Shown here: one piece after another, positions 32,332 to 40,822 of the stretch
Position numbering within the stretch: position 1 is the first letter of the stretch
How the letters are laid out: each line of letters opens with the position of its first letter
Source of the DNA: Candidatus Koribacter versatilis Ellin345
Lineage (GTDB): Bacteria > Acidobacteriota > Terriglobia > Terriglobales > Acidobacteriaceae
NCBI RefSeq assembly: GCF_000014005.1
Contig: NC_008009.1
Span: 2,976,001-3,040,000 of the forward strand
Direction of reading: 5' to 3'
Length of the DNA: 64,000 nt
Notes under the pieces: generated by a model
What the model was told of the DNA's origin: nothing
The model's input: the letters and a program-made list of their open reading frames with translations, nothing else
Database searches by the model: none
Position numbers and translations under genes: made by a program

Positions 32332-34275
32332 CTACTTCTTGTCGCGGATGGCTTCGTCGAGATCAATTTTGTTGTTCTCGAGGACCGTTCCAATCGCGCG
32401 ATCCAGCGCAACCCGCGCTTCTACATAGGTGCTCCGCGCGGCGACTTCGGTGGAGCGGGCCTGGGCCAGATAACTGGCATCCTGCACAATCACAAAATTC
32501 GAAGTCGCCCCAACGGAGAGACGGTCCTTATCCGCCTGGAGCACTTGCTCCTGGTATTCCCGGCTGTGAACAGCAGCGCTATACGCGGTACGGGCGACGT
32601 CCACGGCGGTGTAGGCGTTCTGGACTTCCGTTCGAACCCGGTTTTCTAGCTGTTGCAGGCGCGCCTGCATCTGGCGGAGTTGCAGCGTATCGCGCTGAGC
32701 GTCGGCCTGAGCGATGCGGTTGCGGATCGGGAGGGTGAGTTGAACACCCGCTTCGTAGATTCGTGCCGAAGCGCTCGCCGGATTGGTGATCGGGTTCGGA
32801 ACTGATGGCGCCAGCGAGATTGCGCCGAGTGAACCTCGAGTCTGCAGGCTCCCAAAGAGATCGAGTTCTGGCCGCAAAGCGTTCTTCGATCCTTCCAGCG
32901 TTATCTGACCATTGGTCACCTGAATGATTGCCTGCGCCAAGTCAGGCCGAGCCGCCAGGGCTTGCGTCACTAGGTCATCCACAGACGCAAGATTTTCCGC
33001 AGTCGGAATATTGAAAACGTCGGTAGGTTCAATCTTCGCCGTCTTCAAGATGGCGTCGCCCGAACCGCGCCGGGCAAGCTGGCTCTTGAGAACATTCTCT
33101 TGCTGCGCAACGAGACCTTGCGAACGAACCAGATCGAGTTCACTGGAGGAGACCAGAGACTGCGAGCGTGTCAGTTCAAGAGGCGGCAATGTTCCGACTT
33201 CGACCTGCGACTGATTATCGGAGTAAAGCTGCTTTGCCGCGCGCAACGTTTCTTGCTTCACAGCCACGTCTTCTCGCAAACTGACGAGGTCCCAGTAAAG
33301 TCGAGTCACGCCAGAAACGATGTCAATGAGCTGCTGGCGGAAGATGAGGCGATTGATCTTCTGGTCGTTGTTGGCGATGCGAATGTAGCGGCGATTCACG
33401 CCGGTGCCGAACCCGCGCAGCAACGGTTGCGAGACGACAAAGATCGCGTTCGGCGGCGCGAAGTAGGGATTTACGGAAGAGCCGGTCGCGGTAAGAATTT
33501 GCGCGCTGTTATTCACTCCCGCCTGGAACTGAGTACCCGTGCTGAATCCCTGAACCAGGGATAGGTTCGTGAGCGTGTTGTCCTGGGTATCGGTTAGCGC
33601 GCTACCGGTGCCGACACCCGCGGTGGTAAGAAGCGGGTCGCGGCGGACCCAGCCGAGCTGGCCGATGAACGTGGCGTCGTACGCAGGCAAAGCTGGGCCA
33701 GGGGAAAATGGCGCGGCTCCCTGCAACGAGAGGTTCGTCTGCACCTGCTGAATCTGGTTCAACTGGAAGGTGTTGGTAATCGTCGGATTGGTGGGATTCA
33801 CTGTGGCAGCCGCCGCGTTGAGCAGCGGACTGCCGGGACCACCCACTCCGGATGGCACCTGGGCTTCGGTAAAGTCAACGCCACGGGTAATCCCGCCACC
33901 CTTGGCCCGCAGGACGTCGGTTTCGCCGATGGCAAGATCGTAGCGGTGGATCTCGACATCGAGGTTGTTATCAACCGCGAGTTCAAGTGCGTCTTGCAGA
34001 GAAAGCCGCAGCACGCCGTTCTGCACCAGGGATGCGATCTTGCTGGCATGATCGAGTTCAAGATCGGGCACAGGACGGTACTGGTACGTGCGCAGGAACG
34101 GCATAAACCCACCGGACTGTGGGTGCTCGCGGTCCGGCATCGCCGTGCTGGTTTCAGTCTGCTGAATGGCATCGTTCGTCTGCGGTGCTGGCGCTGCCTG
34201 GGCAAAGCCCGTATCTGGCGCCACGGACACGAGAGCGAGGATCAGGGCAACTTTCTGGAATCGCTGCGGAATCAT
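32332..34275 (-). CDS. TolC-family outer membrane factor
   Basis: A 647-residue protein with signal peptide 1-25 (ALILALVSVAPDTGFA). Two TolC-type repeats are visible: SLQDALELAVDNNLDVEIHR with later SQVEVGTLPPLELTRSQS, and DLVTQALAARPDLAQAI with LSVGATSNFVIVQDASYLAQ. The long insert about 120-290 with many Asn, Thr and Gly is typical of acidobacterial members. It forms the trimeric outer-membrane exit duct of a tripartite pump. Its ATG overlaps the stop of the adaptor gene by 4 bp, so translation is coupled. Confidence 0.92.
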   Translation of the reverse strand: MIPQRFQKVALILALVSVAPDTGFAQAAPAPQTNDAIQQTETSTAMPDREHPQSGGFMPFLRTYQYRPVPDLELDHASKIASLVQNGVLRLSLQDALELAVDNNLDVEIHRYDLAIGETDVLRAKGGGITRGVDFTEAQVPSGVGGPGSPLLNAAAATVNPTNPTITNTFQLNQIQQVQTNLSLQGAAPFSPGPALPAYDATFIGQLGWVRRDPLLTTAGVGTGSALTDTQDNTLTNLSLVQGFSTGTQFQAGVNNSAQILTATGSSVNPYFAPPNAIFVVSQPLLRGFGTGVNRRYIRIANNDQKINRLIFRQQLIDIVSGVTRLYWDLVSLREDVAVKQETLRAAKQLYSDNQSQVEVGTLPPLELTRSQSLVSSSELDLVRSQGLVAQQENVLKSQLARRGSGDAILKTAKIEPTDVFNIPTAENLASVDDLVTQALAARPDLAQAIIQVTNGQITLEGSKNALRPELDLFGSLQTRGSLGAISLAPSVPNPITNPASASARIYEAGVQLTLPIRNRIAQADAQRDTLQLRQMQARLQQLENRVRTEVQNAYTAVDVARTAYSAAVHSREYQEQVLQADKDRLSVGATSNFVIVQDASYLAQARSTEVAARSTYVEARVALDRAIGTVLENNKIDLDEAIRDKK

Positions 34276-35627
34276 TGGCCGGAGTTCTTCTTCCCTGCGC
34301 CTTGTTGGCCTTGACCGTTGTTTTGCTGACCACTGGGTGGTTGCGCAGCGCCCGGCCGGGCGTTGTTCTGAGATGCGAGTTCATGCGGCGTCACTTTGGC
34401 GCCGTCGCGAGCGACATCGCTCGGATTGATGGCGACAAAATCGCCTTCGTTCAGCCCTTCGACGATTTCAAGCTGGGAGCCGAAGTCGCGTCCTACCTTG
34501 ATCGGCACGAGGTGAACAATATTGTCCTGTACCGTGGCGACCATCGTGCCTTGCGATCGGTAAATCAGCGCGTCCGACGGAATCACGAGCGGCGGCATGG
34601 TGCGGACACTCTCGAAAGTAATCGTGCCGTACATGCCCGGCAGCAGCTTGCCTTCTCGGTTATCAATTTGCACTTCCGTGAGCAGCGTACGAGTGGCTGG
34701 ATCAACCGCGTTCGTGGTGCGCGTAACCTTTCCGGCGAACTTCTGGTTCGGCACGGAGGTCACCGTGACGTCTGCGTTCTGGCCGGTCTGTACAAAGGCT
34801 GCGTAAGACTCAGGAATACTCACGAAGACGCGAAGACGGTTGATTTGGGCAACGCGGAACATCTCTCCGCCCTGCGCAAGCCCGGTCGCCGCGCCAGACG
34901 CATTCCCCTGTCCCGCGCCTGTCGTGGAGATGAGGGTCCCCACATCCACGTTGCGTGCGGTGACGATACCCTCAAAGGGCGCGGTGACTTTTTCGTAGCT
35001 CTGCAGTTTCAGCAAACGATCGAGGCTGGCGCGACTGGCCGTGACACTATTTTCCGCAGCCTTCACGTTTGCCATAGCAACTTCGTAGGTCGCTTCCTGC
35101 GTGTCGCCCTCTTGCTTGGAAGCGACACCGCGTTGGACCAGCACTTTGTAACGGTCCCAGGTAACGCTCGCAAGTTTGAGCTGCGCTTGTTGTTGACCAA
35201 GAACTGATTCGCTTTGGAGCAACGTGGCGCGGGCCTGGTCCACCTGCTGGTCGAGGTCGGGCGCATCAATAGTTGCGAGCAATGCACCTGCGTGGACGTG
35301 ATCGCCAAAATCTACATTGCGCTTCGAGATGTACCCGGAAGCCCGCGCGTAGATGGGTGCTTCGACTACCGCCGTGATCGTCCCGGGAATACTGAGGTGC
35401 GATTTGGCGTCCGATCTCCGTACCTTGGTGACATCCACGGTCGGAGGCTGGCCCTGGCGTTCCTTCGCGTCCTCGCCGATCCGCTTGGTGCGCTCGTGTC
35501 GAGGCACAAAGCCGACAAGAAAAACGATCACGAGCAGAATTGCTGCAACGATGATCCAGAGCCGAATGTTGTGCGTGGTTTCGGCGTCGGTATGTTTCTC
35601 TTCGATTTCCAGTCGTTGATTGCTCAT
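34272..35627 (-). CDS. RND efflux periplasmic adaptor (MFP/HlyD type)
   Basis: A 451-residue protein with one amino-terminal membrane helix (IRLWIIVAAILLVIVFLVGF). Order: biotinyl-lipoyl half (EAPIYARASGYISKRNVDFG), coiled-coil hairpin (DQQVDQARATLLQSESVLGQ), second lipoyl half (APFEGIVTARNVDVGTLI), beta-barrel (AQINRLRVFVSIPESYA) and membrane-proximal domain (IPSDALIYRSQGTMVATV). The last 35 residues are Asn/Gln/Gly-rich and disordered. It bridges the RND permease and TolC-like duct. The ATG overlaps the end of the permease gene. Confidence 0.93.
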   Translation of the reverse strand: MSNQRLEIEEKHTDAETTHNIRLWIIVAAILLVIVFLVGFVPRHERTKRIGEDAKERQGQPPTVDVTKVRRSDAKSHLSIPGTITAVVEAPIYARASGYISKRNVDFGDHVHAGALLATIDAPDLDQQVDQARATLLQSESVLGQQQAQLKLASVTWDRYKVLVQRGVASKQEGDTQEATYEVAMANVKAAENSVTASRASLDRLLKLQSYEKVTAPFEGIVTARNVDVGTLISTTGAGQGNASGAATGLAQGGEMFRVAQINRLRVFVSIPESYAAFVQTGQNADVTVTSVPNQKFAGKVTRTTNAVDPATRTLLTEVQIDNREGKLLPGMYGTITFESVRTMPPLVIPSDALIYRSQGTMVATVQDNIVHLVPIKVGRDFGSQLEIVEGLNEGDFVAINPSDVARDGAKVTPHELASQNNARPGAAQPPSGQQNNGQGQQGAGKKNSGQ

Positions 35628-38600
35628 TTACGCCGTCTGCGGTTCTTCATCAATATTTGGCTCATGCCACTCTTCGTCAATTGCGCGGTCGTAATCCACC
35701 GGCGGTTTTTTACGGAGTAACGAGTAAACGATTGGCACGATGATCAAAGTACTCAGTGTTGCCAGGAGCAGTCCACCAATCACGGCGCGCCCGAGGGGTG
35801 CGTTTTGTTCGCCGCCTTCGCCCATCGCCAATGCCATCGGAAGCATACCAATGATCATGGCGAGGGCGGTCATGCAGACGGGACGGAGGCGCGTGTAGCC
35901 TGCGGAAATTGCGGCTTCGATACGATCTTTGCCTTCGAGGCGCTCGTCGTTGGCGAACGTCACAAGCAGAATACTGTTCGCGGTCGCCACGCCGATACTC
36001 ATGATCGTGCCCATTAGTGAGGGCACGTTAAAAGTCGTTTGCGTCACAAACAACATCCACAAGATCCCTGCGAATGCGCCCGGAAGTGCCATTAGGATGA
36101 TGGCTGGATCAATCCACGATTGGAAGTTTACGGCCATCAGCAGGTAGACGAAGATGATCGCGAACACAATGCCGATGCCGAGGCGGGTGAATGACTGATT
36201 CATCGTCAGCACCTGGCCACGCACCACGATGAACGTCCCCTTCGGCAGGTGACCATTGACGTCCGCAATGATCTTGTTGATGTCGCGAGCTACGCCGCCC
36301 AGGTCGCGCTGATCGGCGTCGGCATAGACGTCATACGTTGGCTGCACATTGTAATGATTCACGATCGCCGTGGAAACGGAGCGATGGAAGGTCGCGACGT
36401 TGCCGAGCAATTGCGGTGTCTGCGCGCCCGGTCCGGTGAGCGGCGTGTTTTCCAGCTTCTCCATCGAGTCAATCTTGTACTGCGGCGTTTGCACTGTAAC
36501 CGAGTAGTTCACCCCGTTGGCGTTGTTCAGCCACTGGTTCGGTTGGGTCTGGAAACTGCCGCTGAGCGAAATGAGAAGCGAACTGGCGACGTCTCTCTGA
36601 CTGAGCCCGAGTTGTTGCGCCTTGCTACGGTCCACGTCAACGTCAATTTCAGGATAAGCAATTTGCTGATGGATGTGGACATCCACGGCGCCGGGAATGA
36701 TCTTCATGCGATCGCGGATCTCTTCGGCGATCTTGTAGTTCCCTGCCGGGTCACGACCGACGACCTGCACATCAATTGGTGATGGCAAGCCGAAGTTCAG
36801 GATCTGATTGGTGATGTTCGCGGCCGGGAAGAATGAGTCGGTCTGCGGGAACTTCTGTTCCATCATCGCGCGAATCTTGCGGATGTACTCCTTGGTAGGC
36901 CGATGGTCCTCTTTCAGCGCGATGAGGATATCTCCGTCGGAAACACCCACGCTGGATGAGTCGCTGAACGCCAAATTGATGCCGCTCGCAGGGAGGCCGA
37001 TGTTGTCGAGGATCAGATCAGTCTCGTCGGCCGGTACGATCTTGCGGATTTCGGCTTCAACTTGCGCAAAGAGGGTCTCGGTCTCCTCGATGCGGGTTCC
37101 CTGCGGAGCGCGGACGTGCAAACGCATCTGTCCGGCATCCACGTAGGGGAAGAAATCTTCGCCGATTACAAGCGACAAAAGTCCTGAGCCCAACACGAAC
37201 GCCGCGAAGACGATCAGCACGAAGGCGCGATGATAGAGCGCCCAGGTGAGGATCCCCTTGTACCACTCGCGAAAGCGTTCAAAGTGATGCTCAAAGCGTT
37301 GGTGTGTGCGCCAGATGAAGCCGCGAGAGTCTTTGGTGTCGGGATGTTCTTCCGTGTAGAGCGGGATCTCGGCGCCAAGCAGATAGTGCACCATCGTCGG
37401 GACGAGAGTTCGGGAGAGCAGGTACGAAGCCAGCATCGCGAAAACTACCGCCATCGCGAGCGGCGTGAAGAGATACTTGGCCGCACCGGTGAGCAGCACG
37501 ACAGGCACGAACACGATACAGATCGAGAGCGTGGAAACCAGCGTGGGCACCGCGATTTGTTGCGCGCCGTCGAGGATGGCGCGCGTGAGCGGTTTCTTCA
37601 TGCCCATGTTGCGATGGACGTTTTCGAGTTCCACCGTTGCGTCGTCCACAAGAATTCCGACGGCGAGCGCGAGGCCGCCAAGCGTCATGATGTTGATCGT
37701 CTCGCCGAGCGACGTAAGTACGATGATCGAAGTAAGAATCGAAAGAGGGATCGAAATACAGACGATCAGCGTACTGCGCCAGCTTCCGAGAAAGAGCAGG
37801 ATCATCAGGCCGGTGAGCGCGGCGGCGATGGCAGCTTCACGCAGCACGCCATAAATCGAAGCGCGAACGAACAACGATTGGTCAAACTGCGGCGTGATCT
37901 TGAGATTCGAAGGCAGTGTGCTCTCAATGCGCGGCAACGCGTCCTTCACCTGCTGAACGATGTTCAGCGTTGAGGCTTTGCCGTTCTTCAAAACGGTCAG
38001 CATTGCTGAACGCTGGCCGTTCAACCGCACAACGTTCGCCTGTACTGCGAATCCATCGCGAACCTGGGCAACGTCCTTCATGTAGACATACGCGCCATTT
38101 ACCGAGCGGATCGGAAGATCATTGAGTCCCTGGACCGTCGTCGGACTGCTATTGATGCGGACGAGGTAATCCTTATCGCCCATCTTCGCGTTGCCGGCTG
38201 GAAGGATGAGGTTCTGCGCGCCGAGCGCATTGGAAACATCCTGCGCAGACACCCGCTTCGCGTACATCTGCAGCGGGTCAATGTCCACCATGATCTGCCG
38301 CTGCTTGCCGCCATAAGGCAGTGGAATCGAAGCGCCCTGCACCGTAGCCAGCTGCGTTCGGATAAAGTTCGTGCCGTAATCGTAGAGCTGAGATTCGCTC
38401 AGTCCCTCTCCCGCAAGACCAAGCTGCAAGACCGGTACGGAAGAAGCGTCATACTTCACGATCGCGGGCGGAGTGGTTCCCGGCGGCAGAACCTTCAGGA
38501 TCGTCTGCATGATCGAGGTGACCTGCGAGATCGCAAGTTCCACCTTGGCGTTCGGCTGGAAATAGATCTTGATGACCGCCACGCCGTTGTACGACTGCGA

Positions 38601-38846
38601 CTCCATGTGCTCGATGTCGTTGACGGTGGTAGTCATGGCGCGCTCGGAGATGGTCACCATGCGCTTTTCCATCTCGTCAGGCGATAGGCCTGTGTACGTC
38701 CAGATGACGCTGACTACCGGGATATCAATGTAGGGAAAGATGTCTTTCTGCGTTGTGACAATCGAAGTCAGGCCCAGAATGAGGATGAGCAGGGATGCGA
38801 CAACAAAGGTATAAGGGCGCCTAAGCGCAAGACGTACGATCCACAT
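35628..38846 (-). CDS. RND-family efflux permease (AcrB/HAE-1 type)
   Basis: A 1072-residue inner-membrane proton-driven exporter. Start WIVRLALRRPYTFVVASLLI is the first helix; porter domain 1 follows (PDEMEKRMVTISERAMTT), then TM2-6 with the proton-relay region LALAVGILVDDATVELENVH in TM4 (Asp-Asp pair), TM7 (FVLIVFAAFVLGSGLL), porter domain 2, and TM8-12 with GTIMSIGVATANSILLVTFA and LRPVCMTALAMIIGMLPMAL. The substrate is unknown; drugs, dyes or lipids are usual for such pumps. It is the first gene of a three-gene operon with the adaptor and TolC-like genes. Confidence 0.94.
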   Translation of the reverse strand: MWIVRLALRRPYTFVVASLLILILGLTSIVTTQKDIFPYIDIPVVSVIWTYTGLSPDEMEKRMVTISERAMTTTVNDIEHMESQSYNGVAVIKIYFQPNAKVELAISQVTSIMQTILKVLPPGTTPPAIVKYDASSVPVLQLGLAGEGLSESQLYDYGTNFIRTQLATVQGASIPLPYGGKQRQIMVDIDPLQMYAKRVSAQDVSNALGAQNLILPAGNAKMGDKDYLVRINSSPTTVQGLNDLPIRSVNGAYVYMKDVAQVRDGFAVQANVVRLNGQRSAMLTVLKNGKASTLNIVQQVKDALPRIESTLPSNLKITPQFDQSLFVRASIYGVLREAAIAAALTGLMILLFLGSWRSTLIVCISIPLSILTSIIVLTSLGETINIMTLGGLALAVGILVDDATVELENVHRNMGMKKPLTRAILDGAQQIAVPTLVSTLSICIVFVPVVLLTGAAKYLFTPLAMAVVFAMLASYLLSRTLVPTMVHYLLGAEIPLYTEEHPDTKDSRGFIWRTHQRFEHHFERFREWYKGILTWALYHRAFVLIVFAAFVLGSGLLSLVIGEDFFPYVDAGQMRLHVRAPQGTRIEETETLFAQVEAEIRKIVPADETDLILDNIGLPASGINLAFSDSSSVGVSDGDILIALKEDHRPTKEYIRKIRAMMEQKFPQTDSFFPAANITNQILNFGLPSPIDVQVVGRDPAGNYKIAEEIRDRMKIIPGAVDVHIHQQIAYPEIDVDVDRSKAQQLGLSQRDVASSLLISLSGSFQTQPNQWLNNANGVNYSVTVQTPQYKIDSMEKLENTPLTGPGAQTPQLLGNVATFHRSVSTAIVNHYNVQPTYDVYADADQRDLGGVARDINKIIADVNGHLPKGTFIVVRGQVLTMNQSFTRLGIGIVFAIIFVYLLMAVNFQSWIDPAIILMALPGAFAGILWMLFVTQTTFNVPSLMGTIMSIGVATANSILLVTFANDERLEGKDRIEAAISAGYTRLRPVCMTALAMIIGMLPMALAMGEGGEQNAPLGRAVIGGLLLATLSTLIIVPIVYSLLRKKPPVDYDRAIDEEWHEPNIDEEPQTA

Positions 38847-38931
38847 TTAGGGAAAACCATCCAACGAGCGCAAGCGTGAGGCCCACACCAGGGAACAGGC
38901 GTAATGATAAATGGATGATGGTCAGGGGAGT

Positions 38932-38968
38932 ACCGGCTTCACAATGTTTTACCGGTTCACATTCTTTT
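38932..38968. promoter_or_regulatory. Adjacent direct repeats upstream of the RND operon
   Basis: ACCGGCTTCACAATGTTTT and ACCGGTTCACATTCTTTT lie head to tail, about 90-120 bp upstream of the permease start and 13 bp from the end of the histidine-kinase gene. They could be a regulator site. Only this one pair is seen. Confidence 0.3.
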
Positions 38969-38981
38969 ACAAGCGGAGTTG

Positions 38982-40643
38982 CTAAGCGGTCTGTTTCAGC
39001 ACAGCGGTCAAAGCTTTGAGGAGGTCGGCGCGTGTGAATGGCTTCTGCAGATAAGGCAGGCCATCGGCAACCAGTTCTTTCTGCGTGAGCGTGTCGTTGG
39101 TGTGGCCCGACATGTAGATGATTTGCAGACTGGGACGCTTGGTTCGCGCGATTTGAGCCAGTGAGCGGCCATCCATCTCCGGCATCACCAGGTCGGTAAG
39201 CAGAATGTCCACTTCGGCGTCGGAATTGATCCGCGCGACCGCTTCTCGGCCGCTCGACACCGCCGTCACTTGAACTCCGGCGGTCTGCATAAATTCAGTT
39301 AAGACTTCCCGCAACGATTGTTCGTCTTCCACGAGCAGAACACTTGCCTTAACCGAGACTGGTGCCTTCGGCATGTCCGTGTTGGCAGCTTCGGCGACCT
39401 GGCCCGGCATCGCCGGCAGATAAACGCGGAAGGTAGTTCCCTTGCCGGGCGCGCTCTCCACGCGGATTGTGCCGTGTGCCTGTTCGACCACTCCATACAC
39501 CGTTGCCAGGCCGAGACCAGTTCCCTTGCCCGACGATTTCGTGGTGTAGAACGGCTCGAAAATGTGTTTCATCACTTCGGGACTCATGCCGTCGCCAGTA
39601 TCCGAAACCTCAAGGCACACACAGTCTCCGGTGAGCGGGCGCGGGAGATCAGCAGGTGCGGGCTCGAGAGAAGTCCGAAGCGTGAAGCGGCCTCCCTTGG
39701 GCATGGCATCGCGAGAATTGGCGGCAAAATTCAGCAGCACTTGCTCGAGTTGACCGCGGTCCGCCTTGATCGGAGGCAGCTTGGGCGTGGCCATCACGCT
39801 GATGCGAACATCTTCCCCAACAAGCCGCTGCAGCATGTCCTTCACGCCGTATACAACAGCGTTCAGATCGAGAGTGGTTGGACTGATAACCTGCTTCCGG
39901 CTGAAAGCAAGAAGCTGACGCGTGAGCGCGTTAGCACGCTGGGTCGCACTCAGGATCTCGTCGACGCGTTTGCTCGCTCGAAGAGAAAGACTAGGTTCTT
40001 CCCGCAAAAGCTCCGCATACGCAGAAATGACGCCCAGCATGTTATTGAAATCGTGCGCCACGCCACCCGCGAGTCGGCCAACCGCTTCCATTTTCTGCGC
40101 CTGATAGAAGCTCTCCTCCAGGCGTTTTCGGTCGGTCACATCCACTGTGATGCCCGCAACCCGTCGTACTTCGCCATCGGGATCTTTCAGCGCGCGGCCG
40201 GAAGTGGCCAGCCATATGACGCTCGTATCCGGCCGGAAGACGCGGTACTCCACGTGATATTTGCTCGCCTCGCGGAATGCGTTCGCAACCGTTTCAAGAA
40301 CACGGTCCTGATCGTCGGGGTGAATGGCGTTTACGAAATCGGGTGACTTGAAGATCTTGCCAGTGTTCGTGAGTCCGAACAGCCTTACCGCCTGGTCAGA
40401 ACAAGAGAGTTCGTCGGATGCTAAATCCCAATACCAGGTCCCAACACCGGACGCATCCGTAGCCATCTGGAGGTTCGACTGGCTGGCCTGGAGTTGGCGT
40501 TCGATGCATTCGCGAACACCCATTTCGCGTTGCAATTCGTCAATACGCCGGGAAAGGCGTGTGGCGCGATGACGGACAGTCACCACCCAGCACAGCAGCG
40601 CTGCCACGGTCAGCGTGGCTGCGATCCAAACGTACACAAACAC
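38982..40643 (-). CDS. Hybrid sensor histidine kinase with PAS and C-terminal receiver
   Basis: A 553-residue protein from a GTG start. One membrane helix at about 5-22, a short coiled coil, a PAS domain about 58-175 (ATDASGVGTWYWDLASDEL, YRVFRPDTSVIWLATSGR), HisKA with GGVAHDFNNMLGVISAYAEL (phospho-His in the VAHD motif), HATPase_c with N box NFAANSRDAMPKGG, G boxes VSDTGDGMSP and SGKGTGLGLATVYG, and a receiver from about 430 with VEDEQ, phospho-Asp in LLTDLVMPEMDG and the Lys in LQKPF. The receiver attached to the kinase suggests a phosphorelay. No output regulator is adjacent. It is 135 bp upstream of the RND operon in the same direction. Confidence 0.92.
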   Translation of the reverse strand: MFVYVWIAATLTVAALLCWVVTVRHRATRLSRRIDELQREMGVRECIERQLQASQSNLQMATDASGVGTWYWDLASDELSCSDQAVRLFGLTNTGKIFKSPDFVNAIHPDDQDRVLETVANAFREASKYHVEYRVFRPDTSVIWLATSGRALKDPDGEVRRVAGITVDVTDRKRLEESFYQAQKMEAVGRLAGGVAHDFNNMLGVISAYAELLREEPSLSLRASKRVDEILSATQRANALTRQLLAFSRKQVISPTTLDLNAVVYGVKDMLQRLVGEDVRISVMATPKLPPIKADRGQLEQVLLNFAANSRDAMPKGGRFTLRTSLEPAPADLPRPLTGDCVCLEVSDTGDGMSPEVMKHIFEPFYTTKSSGKGTGLGLATVYGVVEQAHGTIRVESAPGKGTTFRVYLPAMPGQVAEAANTDMPKAPVSVKASVLLVEDEQSLREVLTEFMQTAGVQVTAVSSGREAVARINSDAEVDILLTDLVMPEMDGRSLAQIARTKRPSLQIIYMSGHTNDTLTQKELVADGLPYLQKPFTRADLLKALTAVLKQTA

Positions 40644-40822
40644 CTTCCCCGTAAAAAATAGTTCCGACTTGCTCTACATCCTAGCTCTTTCTCCTGTGGA
40701 TAGTGGAGTTACGGGAGTACCCAAGTAAAACGGCTAGGGCAATAATCGACACAAAGTACGCTCCTTTCGGTACTCTCAGCCCAACGATCGTCTTTATAAT
40801 GTTGGGGAATTCTCCTTTATCC

